From Pseudomonas mosselii (lineage in GTDB: Bacteria > Pseudomonadota > Gammaproteobacteria > Pseudomonadales > Pseudomonadaceae): a stretch of 64,000 nucleotides of DNA. The DNA lies in the NCBI RefSeq assembly GCF_019823065.1, contig NZ_CP081966.1, positions 1,078,001 through 1,142,000 of the forward strand, in the 5' to 3' direction. Shown here one piece after another: positions 26,247 through 37,330 of the stretch. The translations under genes and the position numbers were made by a program. The notes beneath the pieces are model-generated. The model saw nothing but the letters and a program-made list of their open reading frames with translations, was not told the DNA's origin and ran no database searches. Position 1 is the stretch's first letter. Every line of letters begins with the position of its first letter.

Positions 26247-27641
26247 ATGGATGACCAAGGACGCAACCCTTCCTCCAACCAGCCAATCCTGTATGTGCTC
26301 GATACCAACGTCCTGATTCACGACCCCAACGCCCTGCTCAACTTCGAGGAGCACCACGTCGCCATACCGATGACGGTGCTGGAGGAACTCGACAAGCTCA
26401 AGACCGGCAAACACACCATCGCCGCCGAATGTCGCCAGGCCATCCGCCTGATCGACCAGACCTTGGGCGACGCCTCGCCCAGCGATGTCGAGCAAGGCGT
26501 GCCGATCCAGCGCGGCAAGAGCGGGCCCAAGGGCTTCCTGTCCATCCTCATGAGCACGCGCAACGAGCCGAACCGCCTGCTCCCCGAAAACCTCGCCGAC
26601 AACATCATCATCAACCAACTGCTGGACCTGCGCGCCAAGCGTAAGGACCTCGACGTGGTGCTGGTGACCAAGGACATCAACATGCGCTTGAAGGCGCGTG
26701 CCTGCGGGATCGCCGCCGAGGACTACAGCACCGACCAACTGGTCGACGACGTGTCCTTGCTGTCCAAGGGCTACCACTCGGTCACGGGGTCGTTCTGGGA
26801 CCGTGTGAGCAAGGTCGACACCCGCCAGGAACGCGGCCGTACCTGGCACCGGGTGCAACTGATCGACAACCTGCCGGCGGTACACATCAACGAGTTCATC
26901 ATCGATGAGCAGGGCTTTGTCGGCTGGATCAAGGGCATCCGCGACAGCGAACTGTTGCTGCTCGACCTGCATCAGGAGCCGCTGCTGCACCAGGAAGCCT
27001 GGGGCCTCAAGCCACGGGACATCCACCAGAGCCTGGCGCTGTTCGCCCTGCTCGACCCGGATATCCACCTGGTCAACCTGACCGGCGCCGCCGGTTCCGG
27101 CAAGACCATCCTGGCGCTGGCCGCGGCCATCGAGCAGACCATGGTCAGCAAGCGCTACCGGCGCATCATCGCCACCCGCAGCGTGCAGGGGCTGGACCAG
27201 GAGATCGGCTTCCTGCCGGGCACCGAGGCGGAGAAGATGGAGCCCTGGCTGGGCGCCATCACCGACAACCTCGAAGCGCTGCACATGGACGACGAGAGCA
27301 CCCACGGCAGCGTCGAGTACATCCTCGAGCGGGTGCCGTTGCAGTTCAAGTCGCTGAACTACATCCGCGGTCGCAGCTTCCAGCAGAGCCTGATCCTCAT
27401 CGACGAGTGCCAGAACCTTACGCCGCACCAGATCAAGACCATCATCACCCGCGCGGGGAGCGGGTCCAAGGTGGTCTGCCTGGGCAACCTGGCGCAGATC
27501 GACACGCCGTACCTGTCGGCCACCAGCTCCGGGCTGACCTACCTGACCGAACGCTTCAAGGACTTCCCCCACGGCGTTCACATCACCCTGCAGGGCGTGC
27601 CGCGCTCGGTGCTGGCCGAGTACGCCGAGTCGCATCTGTAA
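26247..27641 (+). CDS. PIN-PhoH fusion ATPase
   Basis: 464 residues of the long PhoH2-like class. An N-terminal PIN ribonuclease-like domain has acidic residues in VLDTNVLIHDPNAL, TVLEELDKLK and LVTKDINMRLKA (about residues 10-155). It is followed by a PhoH helicase-like ATPase with Walker A GAAGSGKTILALA (about 282-294), Walker B LILIDECQNLTP and the sensor GSGSKVVCLGN. Homologues are reported as RNA-unwinding and RNA-cleaving proteins (family knowledge); the target here is unknown. It lies upstream of moaC and is followed by a 13-bp stem, so it is probably its own unit. Confidence 0.92.
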   Translation: MDDQGRNPSSNQPILYVLDTNVLIHDPNALLNFEEHHVAIPMTVLEELDKLKTGKHTIAAECRQAIRLIDQTLGDASPSDVEQGVPIQRGKSGPKGFLSILMSTRNEPNRLLPENLADNIIINQLLDLRAKRKDLDVVLVTKDINMRLKARACGIAAEDYSTDQLVDDVSLLSKGYHSVTGSFWDRVSKVDTRQERGRTWHRVQLIDNLPAVHINEFIIDEQGFVGWIKGIRDSELLLLDLHQEPLLHQEAWGLKPRDIHQSLALFALLDPDIHLVNLTGAAGSGKTILALAAAIEQTMVSKRYRRIIATRSVQGLDQEIGFLPGTEAEKMEPWLGAITDNLEALHMDDESTHGSVEYILERVPLQFKSLNYIRGRSFQQSLILIDECQNLTPHQIKTIITRAGSGSKVVCLGNLAQIDTPYLSATSSGLTYLTERFKDFPHGVHITLQGVPRSVLAEYAESHL

Positions 27642-27654
27642 ACGTCAGCGCACA

Positions 27655-27685
27655 GCCTGTTCGTCGGTATTGCCGGCGAACAGGC
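27655..27685. terminator. Stem-loop after the PhoH gene
   Basis: Thirteen-pair stem beginning GCCTGTTCG at 27655 and ending CGAACAGGC at 27685, one T-G pair, five-base loop, no T-run. It lies 14 bases after the PhoH stop. Possible Rho-aided terminator or mRNA 3'-end stabiliser. Confidence 0.4.
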
Positions 27686-27761
27686 CGGTGCGTCGATACA
27701 CCCTCTGCGCAAACCTGACCTACGGGTTTACACTCTGCATTCCCTTCCCAGGAGCAGAGCA

Positions 27762-28232
27762 GTGCTGACTCATCTTGATTCCCAGGGGCGCGCCAACATG
27801 GTCGACGTCACTGAAAAGGCCGTGACCGCCCGCGAGGCGATTGCCGAGGCACGGGTGCGCATGTTGCCGGACACCCTGCGCATGATCGTCGATGGCCAAC
27901 ACCCCAAGGGCGATGTGTTCGCCGTGGCGCGCATCGCCGGCATCCAGGCGGCGAAGAAGACCAGCGACCTGATCCCGCTGTGCCATCCGCTGATGCTCAC
28001 CGGCGTCAAGGTCGAGCTGGCCGCCGAAGGCGAGAACGTGGTGCATATCGTCGCCCGCTGCAAGCTGGCCGGGCAGACCGGCGTCGAGATGGAAGCCCTG
28101 ACCGCCGCCAGCGTCGCCGCGCTGACGATCTACGATATGTGCAAGGCGGTGGACAAGGGCATGGTCATCGAGCAGGTGCGCCTGTTGGAGAAGACCGGCG
28201 GCAAGAGCGGCCACTACAAGGTGGAGGGGTGA
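27762..28232 (+). CDS. moaC: Cyclic pyranopterin monophosphate synthase MoaC
   Basis: 156 residues. It converts the GTP-derived cyclic intermediate made by MoaA to cPMP, the first molybdopterin intermediate. Family blocks are clear: [25 protein letters not shown] at the start, [17 protein letters not shown] (about 63-79) and [28 protein letters not shown] (about 106-133). The GTG at 27762 has AGGAG ten bases upstream. Its TGA overlaps the moaD ATG, giving a coupled moaC-moaD-moaE unit. Confidence 0.97.
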   Translation: MLTHLDSQGRANMVDVTEKAVTAREAIAEARVRMLPDTLRMIVDGQHPKGDVFAVARIAGIQAAKKTSDLIPLCHPLMLTGVKVELAAEGENVVHIVARCKLAGQTGVEMEALTAASVAALTIYDMCKAVDKGMVIEQVRLLEKTGGKSGHYKVEG

Positions 28233-28477
28233 TGAAGGTCAAGGTCATGTATTTCGCCCGCTACCGTGAGTTGCTGGGCGTCGACGCCGAGCGCCTGGAA
28301 GGCGACTTCAAGGTGCTGGACGATGTGCGCCAGACCCTGGTGGGCAAGGGCGGGCACTACGCGGTGCTGGCCGAGCAGAACCTGATGTGCGCCCGCAACG
28401 AAGAGCTGTGCCGGCTCGATGAGCCATTGGACGAGGGTGACGAAATCGCGTTCTTCCCACCCGTGACCGGAGGTTGA
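28232..28477 (+). CDS. moaD: Molybdopterin synthase sulfur carrier MoaD
   Basis: 81 residues with a ubiquitin-like fold. The C-terminal Gly-Gly (FFPPVTGG), which becomes a thiocarboxylate and donates sulfur to cPMP, is intact. The start is the ATG at 28232, overlapping the moaC stop by one base; the longer frame from 27980 lies inside moaC. Partner of MoaE, encoded immediately downstream. Confidence 0.95.
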   Translation: MKVKVMYFARYRELLGVDAERLEGDFKVLDDVRQTLVGKGGHYAVLAEQNLMCARNEELCRLDEPLDEGDEIAFFPPVTGG

Positions 28478-28479
28478 CC

Positions 28480-28926
28480 GTGGCCGTACGTGTTCAGCAG
28501 GCGGCCTTCGACCCGGGCACCGAGGTCAACGCCATGCACGCCGCCAATGTCGGCGTGGGCGCGGTGGTCGGTTTCGTCGGCTACGTGCGCGACTTCAACG
28601 ATGGCCTGGACGTGGCCGGGATGTTCCTCGAGCACTACCCGGGGATGACCGAGAAGGCCCTGGCCAAGATCGTGGTCGAGGCCGAGCAGCGCTGGCCGTT
28701 GCTCAAGGTCGAGGTGCTGCACCGCATCGGCGCCCTGGAGCCGGGCGAGCCGATCGTCTTCGTCGGTGTGGCCAGCGCGCACCGGCAGGCAGCGTTCGAT
28801 GCCTGCAACTTCATCATGGATTACCTGAAGACCCGGGCGCCGTTCTGGAAGAAGGAGAACACCCAGGAGGGGCCGCGCTGGGTGGCAGGGAAGCAGAGCG
28901 ACCAGGATGCGGCGGGGCGCTGGTAA
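28480..28926 (+). CDS. moaE: Molybdopterin synthase catalytic subunit MoaE
   Basis: 148 residues. It joins the sulfur from MoaD onto cPMP to make molybdopterin. Family motifs are VGAVVGFVGYVRDFNDGL, LEHYPGMTEKAL, HRIGALEPGEPIVFVGVASAHRQAAF (catalytic region) and the C-terminal KTRAPFWKKE. I chose the GTG at 28480 because GGAGG at 28469-28473 is six bases upstream; the earlier TTG at 28474 would sit directly against that site. Third gene of moaCDE, two bases after the moaD stop. Confidence 0.95.
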   Translation: MAVRVQQAAFDPGTEVNAMHAANVGVGAVVGFVGYVRDFNDGLDVAGMFLEHYPGMTEKALAKIVVEAEQRWPLLKVEVLHRIGALEPGEPIVFVGVASAHRQAAFDACNFIMDYLKTRAPFWKKENTQEGPRWVAGKQSDQDAAGRW

Positions 28927-28945
28927 ATCCAGGCTCAGATCGCTT

Positions 28946-29066
28946 TTGTGGGAGCGGCCTTGTGTCGCGAAAGGGCCGCCTCGCGGCCCCCGGATCTGAG
29001 CATTGATGCAGATATTGCAGGGGCCGCTTTGCAGCCCTTTCGCGACACAAGGCCGCTCCTACAGGG
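28946..29066. repeat. REP pair, inverted
   Basis: Two REP units facing each other: GTGGGAGCGGCCTTGTGTCG at the left and its inverted copy CGACACAAGGCCGCTCCTAC at the right, each with its own GGGCCGC..GCGGCCC-type hairpin. They sit between the convergent moaE and rhlB genes, a usual location for these elements. Confidence 0.8.
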
Positions 29067-29085
29067 AGGTGAGTGGCCTTGAAGA

Positions 29086-30552
29086 TCAGTGATGCTTGCG
29101 TGGCACCGGCTTCAACAGCTCGTCCGGCGGCATCTCGCACTTGATCTTGCGCCCCAGCAGCGTCTCGATCGCCGGCAACTGGTACGAATCGTCCTCACCG
29201 GCAAAGCTGATCGATACCCCGCTGCTGCCCGCACGACCCGTACGACCGATACGGTGCACGTAGTCATCCGGATCTTCCGGCAGGGTGAAGTTGATCACGT
29301 GGCTGATGCCGTCGATATGGATGCCGCGGCCGGCCACGTCGGTGGCCACCAGCACGCTGATGCGCCCCTCGCGGAAGTTCTCCAGGGTACGGATGCGCTT
29401 GTGCTGCGGCACGTCGCCCGACAGCTGGGCGGCGTTGATGCCGTCGCGCACCAGTTTTTCCTCGATGCGCCGCACCTCGTCCTTGCGGTTGGCGAACACC
29501 ATCACCCGTTCCCACTTGTTCTGCGTGACCAGGTTGTACAGCAGCTTGTACTTGTCGCTGCCAGCCACGGCATAGACGTGCTGCTCGACGGTCTCACTGG
29601 CCACGTTCTCCGGCTCGATCTCGACGATGGCCGGGTTGGTGGTCCACTGCTTGGCCAGGTTCATCACGTCGTCGGTGAAGGTGGCGGAGAACAGCAGGGT
29701 CTGGCGTTCGCTCTTCGGTGGGGTCTGGCGGATGATCTGGCGGACCTGGGGGATGAAGCCCATGTCGAGCATGCGGTCGGCCTCATCCAGCACCAGCACC
29801 TCGACCATGTCCAGATGCACCTCGCCGCGCTGGTTGAAGTCCAGCAGGCGGCCGGGGGTGGCCACCAGGATGTCGCAGTGGCGGGCTTCCAGCGATTTCA
29901 GTTGCTTGTCGAAGTCCATGCCGCCGACGAAGCTCATCACGTTCAGGCCACTGTACTTGGTCAGGGCCTGGGCGTCCTTGGCGATCTGCACCACCAGCTC
30001 GCGGGTCGGGGCGATGATCAGCGCCCGCGGCTCGCCCATGTAGCGCTCCTTGGGCGGTGGCACCTGCTGCAGCTGCGAGATGATCGAGATCAGAAACGCG
30101 GCAGTCTTGCCGGTGCCGGTCTGGGCCCGGCCAATGGCATCCTGGCCACGCAGGGTGTGGCCCAGGACCTGGGCCTGGATCGGTGTGCAGTAGGGGAAGC
30201 CAAGGTCGTGGATGGCGTGCATCAGCTCGTTGGAGAGCTTGAAGTCGTGGAAGCGGGTCTTGCCTTCCTGCGGCTCGACCACGAAATCCTCGGGCTTCCA
30301 CAGGCTGGCCTGGGGCTTGGGCTTGCGTTCGCGGCGCGGCTTGTCCCGGGCGGGCTGTTCGGCGCGCGCCTGGTTGCCGGGTTGGGGGGCGGCCTGTGGT
30401 TTTGCCGCGGCCCTGGGCTTGGCGTGCTGGCGTGCTGGCGCCTTTTCGACAGGCGGTTGCGCGGCCGGCGCGGCCGGGGTCACGGCGACGGGCTCGGCGG
30501 CCTGCGGCGCGGCGTCTCCCTTGGCGAATATTTTCTTGAGTGCCTTGAGCAC
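29086..30552 (-). CDS. rhlB: DEAD-box RNA helicase RhlB
   Basis: 488 residues. It unwinds structured RNA, usually as part of the RNA degradosome. All DEAD-box motifs are present: Q motif with [11 protein letters not shown], motif [13 protein letters not shown] (about residues 139-150), [12 protein letters not shown] in [16 protein letters not shown] in LFSATFTD, and [10 protein letters not shown]. The first ~95 residues are a low-complexity Ala/Pro/Lys-rich extension with [18 protein letters not shown] sequence, longer than in enterobacterial RhlB. The C-terminus is short (KPVPRKHH). Single gene, convergent with moaE across the REP pair. Confidence 0.9.
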   Translation of the reverse strand: MLKALKKIFAKGDAAPQAAEPVAVTPAAPAAQPPVEKAPARQHAKPRAAAKPQAAPQPGNQARAEQPARDKPRRERKPKPQASLWKPEDFVVEPQEGKTRFHDFKLSNELMHAIHDLGFPYCTPIQAQVLGHTLRGQDAIGRAQTGTGKTAAFLISIISQLQQVPPPKERYMGEPRALIIAPTRELVVQIAKDAQALTKYSGLNVMSFVGGMDFDKQLKSLEARHCDILVATPGRLLDFNQRGEVHLDMVEVLVLDEADRMLDMGFIPQVRQIIRQTPPKSERQTLLFSATFTDDVMNLAKQWTTNPAIVEIEPENVASETVEQHVYAVAGSDKYKLLYNLVTQNKWERVMVFANRKDEVRRIEEKLVRDGINAAQLSGDVPQHKRIRTLENFREGRISVLVATDVAGRGIHIDGISHVINFTLPEDPDDYVHRIGRTGRAGSSGVSISFAGEDDSYQLPAIETLLGRKIKCEMPPDELLKPVPRKHH

Positions 30553-30644
30553 GGTCGTCTCGTCAACTGGTTAAGGAATGTACGCCGGGCAGTGTAATGC
30601 AAGAATCGGGCGCGGCGTAGTGCAATGCATGGCGGGCTACAGGG

Positions 30645-31635
<991 letters not shown>

Positions 31636-32664
31636 ATGAAGATGTTGAAAACCACCCTGGCAGTCCTGACCGCCGCCGCCGCGCTGGGCGCTACCAGCTT
31701 CGCCCAGGCCGGCGCCACCCTCGACGCGGTGAAGAAGAAGGGCTTCGTCCAGTGTGGCGTGAGCGATGGTCTTCCAGGCTTCTCCGTACCAGACGCGCAA
31801 GGCAAGATCGTCGGCATCGACGCCGATGTATGCCGCGCCGTGGCCGCCGCGGTCTTTGGTGACGCGACCAAGGTCAAGTTCAGCCAGCTCAACGCCAAGG
31901 AGCGCTTCACCGCGCTGCAGTCCGGCGAAGTCGACGTGCTGTCGCGCAACACCACCTGGACCAGCTCGCGCGATGCCGGCATGGGCCTGGTGTTCGCCGG
32001 CGTCACCTACTACGACGGCGTCGGCTTCCTCGCCAACAAGAAGCTCGGTGTCTCCAGCGCCAAGGAGCTCGACGGCGCGACCATCTGCATCCAGGCCGGT
32101 ACCACCACCGAGCTGAACGTTTCCGACTACTTCCGCGCCAATGGCCTGAAGTACACCCCAATCACCTTCGACACCTCCGACGAAAGCGCCAAGTCGCTGG
32201 AATCCGGCCGTTGCGACGTGCTGACCTCGGACAAGTCGCAGCTGTTCGCCCAGCGCTCCAAGCTGGCCGCGCCGACCGAGTACGTGGTGCTGCCGGAAAC
32301 CATCTCCAAGGAGCCGCTCGGCCCGGTGGTACGCAAGGGTGACGAGGAATGGTTCAGCATCGTCAAGTGGACCCTGTTCGCCATGCTTAACGCCGAAGAG
32401 GCCGGCATTACCTCGAAGAACGTCGAGGCCGAGGCCAAGTCCACCAAGAACCCTGACGTCGCCCGCCTGCTGGGGGCCGATGGCGAGTACGGCAAGGACC
32501 TCAAGCTGCCCAGGGACTGGGTAGTGCAGATCGTCAAGCAAGTCGGCAACTATGGCGAAGTGTTCGAGAAGAACCTGGGCCAGAGCACCGACCTGAAGAT
32601 CGACCGTGGCATGAACGCCCTGTGGAACAACGGCGGCATCCAGTACGCGCCACCGGTGCGCTGA
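31636..32664 (+). CDS. aapJ: General L-amino-acid ABC transporter, binding protein
   Basis: 342 residues with a Sec signal peptide (cleavage about AQA-GAT, residue 22). Family-3 solute-binding protein: FVQCGVSDGLPGFSVPDAQGKIVGIDADVCRAVAAAVFGD, then DVLSRNTTWTSSRDAGMGL and CDVLTSDKSQLFAQR are characteristic of AapJ. I chose the ATG at 31636, six bases after GGAGG, over two in-frame codons just upstream. First gene of aapJQMP, the broad-range L-amino-acid importer. Confidence 0.94.
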   Translation: MKMLKTTLAVLTAAAALGATSFAQAGATLDAVKKKGFVQCGVSDGLPGFSVPDAQGKIVGIDADVCRAVAAAVFGDATKVKFSQLNAKERFTALQSGEVDVLSRNTTWTSSRDAGMGLVFAGVTYYDGVGFLANKKLGVSSAKELDGATICIQAGTTTELNVSDYFRANGLKYTPITFDTSDESAKSLESGRCDVLTSDKSQLFAQRSKLAAPTEYVVLPETISKEPLGPVVRKGDEEWFSIVKWTLFAMLNAEEAGITSKNVEAEAKSTKNPDVARLLGADGEYGKDLKLPRDWVVQIVKQVGNYGEVFEKNLGQSTDLKIDRGMNALWNNGGIQYAPPVR

Positions 32665-32731
32665 TGGTTGCACCCCGCGGCGGCATCCTGCCGCCGCGGG
32701 TCGTTCGAATCCCTTCTTTTCGGGGCACTTC

Positions 32732-33910
32732 ATGCAAAATCAAATCGGCGCACGGAAAGGGTTTTCCCTTAGTGATCCACGTGTGCGCGCGTGGCTGTTC
32801 CAGATCCTCACGGTGGTCTTCGTGGTGGGCCTGGGCTGGTACCTTTTCCACAATACGCAGACCAACCTGCAGCACCGGGGCATCACCTCGGGCTTCGATT
32901 TCCTCGAGCGCAGCGCCGGCTTCGGCATCGCCCAGCACCTGATCCCCTACGTGGAATCGGACAGCTACGCCCGGGTGTTCGTCATCGGCCTGCTCAACAC
33001 CCTGCTGGTGACCTTCATCGGCATCATCCTGGCGACACTGCTGGGCTTCATCATCGGCGTGGCGCGTCTGTCGCCGAACTGGATGATCAACAAGCTGGCG
33101 ACGGTGTACGTGGAGACCTTCCGCAATATTCCGCCGCTGCTGCAGATCCTGTTCTGGTACTTCGCCGTGTTCCTGACCCTGCCGGGGCCACGGGGCAGCA
33201 TCAACATCGACGACACCTTCTTCATCAGCAACCGCGGCCTGAACATGCCCGGCGCCTCGATGGCCGAGGGTTTCTGGCCGTTCGCCATCGCGCTGGCGCT
33301 GGCGATCGTCGCCATCGTGGTGATGGTGCGCTTTGCCAACAAGCGTTTCGATGAAACTGGCGAGCCGTTCCATAAGTTCTGGGTCGGCCTGCTGCTGTTC
33401 ATCGGCATCCCCGGCGTGTGCGCGCTGCTGTTCGGCAGCCCGGTGCACTGGGAAATGCCGCAGCTCAAGGGCTTCAACTTCGTCGGTGGCTGGGTGCTGA
33501 TCCCCGAGCTGCTGGCGCTGACCTTGGCGCTGACTATCTACACCGCGGCGTTCATCGCCGAGATTGTGCGCTCCGGCATCCGTTCGGTCAGCCATGGCCA
33601 GACCGAGGCGGCCCGCTCGCTGGGCCTGCGCGAAGGCCCGACGCTGCGCAAGGTGATCATTCCCCAGGCGTTGCGGGTGATCATTCCGCCGCTGACCAGC
33701 CAGTACCTGAACCTGGCGAAGAACTCGTCGCTGGCCGCCGGTATCGGCTACCCGGAGATGGTCTCGCTGTTCGCCGGTACCGTGCTCAACCAGACCGGCC
33801 AGGCCATCGAGGTGATCGCCATCACCATGAGCGTCTATCTCGCCATCAGCATCAGCATTTCGCTGTTGATGAACTGGTACAACAAGCGCATTGCGCTGAT
33901 CGAACGGTGA
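32732..33910 (+). CDS. aapQ: General L-amino-acid ABC permease AapQ
   Basis: 392 residues. Inner-membrane permease of the HisM/GltJ type with an N-terminal extra helix (residues 22-44) and a large loop between helices, as in AapQ. The conserved His/Glu/Gln/polar-type segment GLLNTLLVTFIGIILATLLGFIIG opens the core domain, and the EAARSLGL..G..LRKVIIPQALRVIIPPL stretch (about 290-322) is the ATPase-contact loop. It lies 67 bases after aapJ and pairs with AapM. Confidence 0.93.
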   Translation: MQNQIGARKGFSLSDPRVRAWLFQILTVVFVVGLGWYLFHNTQTNLQHRGITSGFDFLERSAGFGIAQHLIPYVESDSYARVFVIGLLNTLLVTFIGIILATLLGFIIGVARLSPNWMINKLATVYVETFRNIPPLLQILFWYFAVFLTLPGPRGSINIDDTFFISNRGLNMPGASMAEGFWPFAIALALAIVAIVVMVRFANKRFDETGEPFHKFWVGLLLFIGIPGVCALLFGSPVHWEMPQLKGFNFVGGWVLIPELLALTLALTIYTAAFIAEIVRSGIRSVSHGQTEAARSLGLREGPTLRKVIIPQALRVIIPPLTSQYLNLAKNSSLAAGIGYPEMVSLFAGTVLNQTGQAIEVIAITMSVYLAISISISLLMNWYNKRIALIER

Positions 33911-33920
33911 GGGTACATCC

Positions 33921-35018
33921 GTGACAGCCCATGTTTTCAAACCCGACATGCCGCCACCGGTGAAGACCGTTGGCGTGCTCGCCTGGATGCGGTCCAACCT
34001 GTTCTCCAGCTGGCTCAACACCCTGCTGACATTGTTCGCCCTGTACCTGGTCTGGCTGATCGTGCCACCGCTGGTGCAGTGGGCGTTCATCGACGCCAAC
34101 TGGGTCGGTACCACCCGCGCCGACTGCACCAAGGAAGGCGCCTGCTGGGTGTTCATCCAGCAGCGCTTCGGCCAGTTCATGTACGGCTACTACCCGGCGG
34201 AACTGCGCTGGCGCGTCGACCTGACCGTGTGGCTCGCCGTGCTCGGTGCAGCGCCCTTGTTCATCAAGCGCTTCCCGCGCAAGGCGGTGTACGGCCTGGG
34301 CTTCCTGGTGCTGTACCCGATCCTCGCCTACCTCCTGTTGCACGGCGGCGCGCTGGGCCTGGACACGGTGCCCACCAGCCAATGGGGCGGCCTGATGCTG
34401 ACCCTGGTGATCGCCACGGTCGGTATCGTCGGCGCCTTGCCGCTGGGTATCCTGCTGGCGCTGGGGCGGCGCTCGAACATGCCGGCGGTGAAGGTGGTCT
34501 GCGTGACCTTCATCGAGTTCTGGCGTGGCGTGCCGCTGATCACCGTGCTGTTCATGTCGTCGGTGATGCTGCCGCTGTTCCTGCCCGAGGGCATGAGCTT
34601 CGACAAGCTGCTGCGGGCGATGATCGGCGTGATCCTGTTCCAGTCGGCGTACATCGCCGAGGTAGTGCGTGGCGGGCTGCAGGCTATCCCCAAGGGCCAG
34701 TACGAGGCCGCCGCGGCCATGGGCCTGGGCTACTGGCGGGCGATGGGACTGGTGATCCTGCCCCAGGCGCTCAAGCTGGTGATCCCCGGCATCGTCAACA
34801 CCTTCATCGCCCTGTTCAAGGACACCAGCCTGGTGATCATCATCGGCCTGTTCGACCTGCTCAACAGCGTCAAGCAGGCGGCGGCTGATCCGGCCTGGCT
34901 GGGCATGGCCACCGAGGGCTACGTGTTCGCCGCCCTGGTGTTCTGGATTTTCTGTTTCGGTATGTCCCGCTACTCCATGCACCTGGAGCGCAAGCTGGAC
35001 ACTGGCCACAAGCGTTAG
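33921..35018 (+). CDS. aapM: General L-amino-acid ABC permease AapM
   Basis: 365 residues. Second permease of the aap system, with a GTG start 10 bases after aapQ. Its N-terminal half contains the [21 protein letters not shown] segment typical of AapM, followed by core helices and the [25 protein letters not shown] contact loop (about 256-280). Forms a heterodimer with AapQ. Confidence 0.93.
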   Translation: MTAHVFKPDMPPPVKTVGVLAWMRSNLFSSWLNTLLTLFALYLVWLIVPPLVQWAFIDANWVGTTRADCTKEGACWVFIQQRFGQFMYGYYPAELRWRVDLTVWLAVLGAAPLFIKRFPRKAVYGLGFLVLYPILAYLLLHGGALGLDTVPTSQWGGLMLTLVIATVGIVGALPLGILLALGRRSNMPAVKVVCVTFIEFWRGVPLITVLFMSSVMLPLFLPEGMSFDKLLRAMIGVILFQSAYIAEVVRGGLQAIPKGQYEAAAAMGLGYWRAMGLVILPQALKLVIPGIVNTFIALFKDTSLVIIIGLFDLLNSVKQAAADPAWLGMATEGYVFAALVFWIFCFGMSRYSMHLERKLDTGHKR

Positions 35019-35028
35019 GAGTTTCGAA

Positions 35029-35793
35029 ATGAGTGAAGCGATCAAGCAGCCTGCCGGCCCCGAAGGCATCATCCAGATGCAAGGCGTGAACAAGTGGTAC
35101 GGCCAGTTCCATGTGCTCAAGGACATCAACCTGAACGTGCGCCAGGGCGAGCGCATCGTGCTGTGCGGGCCGTCCGGCTCGGGCAAGTCGACCACCATCC
35201 GTTGCCTCAACCGCCTGGAGGAGCACCAGCAGGGGCGCATCGTCGTCGACGGCGTGGAGCTGACCAACGACCTCAAGCAGATCGAGGCGATCCGCCGCGA
35301 GGTGGGCATGGTGTTCCAGCACTTCAACCTGTTCCCGCACCTGACCATCCTGGAGAACTGCACCCTGGCGCCGATGTGGGTGCGCAAGATGCCGCGGCGC
35401 AAGGCCGAGGAAATCGCCATGCACTTCCTCGAGCGCGTGCGCATTCCGGAGCAGGCGCACAAGTACCCGGGGCAGTTGTCCGGTGGTCAGCAGCAGCGGG
35501 TGGCGATTGCCCGGGCGCTGTGCATGAAGCCGAAGATCATGCTGTTCGACGAGCCGACCTCGGCGCTGGACCCGGAGATGGTCAAGGAGGTGCTCGACAC
35601 CATGGTCAGCCTGGCCGAAGACGGCATGACCATGCTCTGCGTGACCCACGAAATGGGCTTTGCCCGCACCGTGGCGAACCGGGTGATCTTCATGGACAAG
35701 GGGGAGATCGTCGAGCAGGCGGCGCCGGATGACTTCTTCGACCGGCCGCGCAGTGATCGGACCAAGCTGTTCCTGAGCCAGATCCTGCATTGA
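35029..35793 (+). CDS. aapP: General L-amino-acid ABC transporter ATPase AapP
   Basis: 254 residues. Walker [16 protein letters not shown] (about residues 46-60), Q-loop [15 protein letters not shown] signature [15 protein letters not shown] (about 152-166), Walker [16 protein letters not shown], and H-loop CVTHEMGFA. Polar amino-acid class ATPase. It follows aapM by 10 bases and ends the operon; a REP pair separates it from convergent algW. Confidence 0.95.
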   Translation: MSEAIKQPAGPEGIIQMQGVNKWYGQFHVLKDINLNVRQGERIVLCGPSGSGKSTTIRCLNRLEEHQQGRIVVDGVELTNDLKQIEAIRREVGMVFQHFNLFPHLTILENCTLAPMWVRKMPRRKAEEIAMHFLERVRIPEQAHKYPGQLSGGQQQRVAIARALCMKPKIMLFDEPTSALDPEMVKEVLDTMVSLAEDGMTMLCVTHEMGFARTVANRVIFMDKGEIVEQAAPDDFFDRPRSDRTKLFLSQILH

Positions 35794-35830
35794 TGCAATC
35801 GGGGCCGCCCCACGGGGCGGCTGACGCGGT

Positions 35831-35947
35831 CCCTGTGAGCGGCCTTGCGTCGCGATGGGGCGCGTAAGCGGCCCCAGGTTTTCAGCTTCGCAGCACATGT
35901 CCCCGGGGCCGCTACGCGCCCCATCGCGACGCAAGGCCGCTCCAGGG
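35831..35947. repeat. REP pair, inverted
   Basis: Two facing REP units, GCGGCCTTGCGTCGCGATGG on the left and the inverted CCATCGCGACGCAAGGCCGC on the right, with GGGGCGCG/CGCGCCCC as the inner arms. Slightly different core (GCGTCGCGATGGGG) from the other pairs. Located between convergent aapP and algW. Confidence 0.8.
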
Positions 35948-35964
35948 ATCGCGCATGTGTTGGT

Positions 35965-37125
35965 TTACTTCTCTTCCTTCGGGGCCACCGGCGCCGGCGG
36001 CGGCCGCAGTCCCACTTCGGCGACCAGCTTGAGCTGCTGCCCATTGCGCACCACCTCGATGGTGATCTTCTCGTTGGGCTTGATCCTTGCCACCTGGTTC
36101 ATCGACTTGCGCCCGTCACCGGCCGGTTCGCCGTTGATGCTCAAGATCACGTCACCCAGTTGCAGCCCCGCGCGCGCCGCCGGGCCATCGCGGAAGATAC
36201 CTGCCACGACAATGCCCGGGCGGCCCTGCATGCCGAACGACTCAGCCAGCTCCTGGCTCAGCGGCTGCACTTCGATGCCCAGCCAGCCACGGATCACCTG
36301 GCCGTGCTCGACGATCGACTTCATCACCTCCAGTGCCAGCTTGACCGGAATGGCGAAGCCTATGCCCTGGGATCCGCCGGACTTGGAGAAGATCGCCGTG
36401 TTGATACCCACCAGGTTGCCGTTGGCATCCACCAGCGCGCCGCCGGAGTTGCCCGGGTTGATCGCAGCGTCAGTCTGGATGAAGTCTTCGTAGTTGTTCA
36501 GGCCCAGCTGGTTGCGGCCGGTGGCGCTGATGATACCCATGGTCACGGTCTGGCCGACGCCGAACGGGTTGCCGATGGCCAGGGTCACGTCACCGATGTG
36601 GATATTGTCGGAGCGGCCGATGGTGATCGCCGGCAGGCTGTTGAGGTCGATCTTGAGCACCGCCAGGTCGGTTTCCGGATCGCTGCCAATCACCCGGGCG
36701 AGGGTCTCGCGGCCGTCCTTGAGGGCCACCACGATCTGGTCGGCACCGCTGGTGACATGGTTGTTGGTCAGCAGGTAGCCTTCCGGGCTCATGATCACCG
36801 CCGAGCCCAGGCTCGACTCCCAGCGCCGCTGCTTGGGCAGGTTGTCGCCGAAGAACCGGCGGAATTGCGGGTCTTCGAACAGCGGGTGGGCGCTCTTGTT
36901 CACCACCTTGGTGGTGTACAGGTTGACCACCGCCGGCGCGGCCAGGGTCACGGCATCGGCGTAGGACACCGGACCCTGCATGATTTTCGTGGTTTGCGGG
37001 GCCTGCTGCAGGTTGACGTCCTGGCTGGGCAGGCCGACCCATTGCGGGAAGCGCTGGATGATCAGTATGGCGATCAGCACACCGGTGAGCAGGGGCCAGC
37101 CGAAGTAACGCAGAGCCTTGAACAT
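35965..37125 (-). CDS. algW: Periplasmic serine protease AlgW (DegS family)
   Basis: 386 residues, near the length of P. aeruginosa AlgW. An N-terminal membrane anchor (residues 8-24) is followed by a trypsin-like domain with the triad in TNNHV (His), DPETDLAVLKID (Asp) and NPGNSGGALV (Ser), then one PDZ domain (about 270-365) ending in a Pro-rich tail. It senses misfolded outer-membrane proteins and starts cleavage of MucA-type anti-sigma factors, activating AlgU (established for the family). The start at 37125 places the anchor directly at the N-terminus. Divergent from the Nif3-like gene. Confidence 0.94.
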   Translation of the reverse strand: MFKALRYFGWPLLTGVLIAILIIQRFPQWVGLPSQDVNLQQAPQTTKIMQGPVSYADAVTLAAPAVVNLYTTKVVNKSAHPLFEDPQFRRFFGDNLPKQRRWESSLGSAVIMSPEGYLLTNNHVTSGADQIVVALKDGRETLARVIGSDPETDLAVLKIDLNSLPAITIGRSDNIHIGDVTLAIGNPFGVGQTVTMGIISATGRNQLGLNNYEDFIQTDAAINPGNSGGALVDANGNLVGINTAIFSKSGGSQGIGFAIPVKLALEVMKSIVEHGQVIRGWLGIEVQPLSQELAESFGMQGRPGIVVAGIFRDGPAARAGLQLGDVILSINGEPAGDGRKSMNQVARIKPNEKITIEVVRNGQQLKLVAEVGLRPPPAPVAPKEEK

Positions 37126-37330
37126 GAATGAATCCTGGGAGTAGGGCGGGGGCCATGTCAGTTCGGCCCGGGGCGAGCGCGCGCGATCATACACGTGAAC
37201 ACAACGATCAGCGATGGCCGGAATCCCCAGGCGATTGTCGCCGGTTCCCCCGAAACCGGCGACGGCCCATAATGGCGGCCATTATAGGGCCTCGCGCCCT
37301 GTCGCAACGCCGAATTCGAGGAGATTTTTC

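Noticed and set aside
28474..28926. TTG start for moaE two codons earlier
   Set aside because: It would sit directly against the GGAGG site with no spacer; the GTG at 28480 has proper spacing.
35845..37131. 428-codon plus-strand frame opposite algW
   Set aside because: Shadow of algW, whose protease triad and PDZ domain are clear on the minus strand; it also starts within a REP unit.
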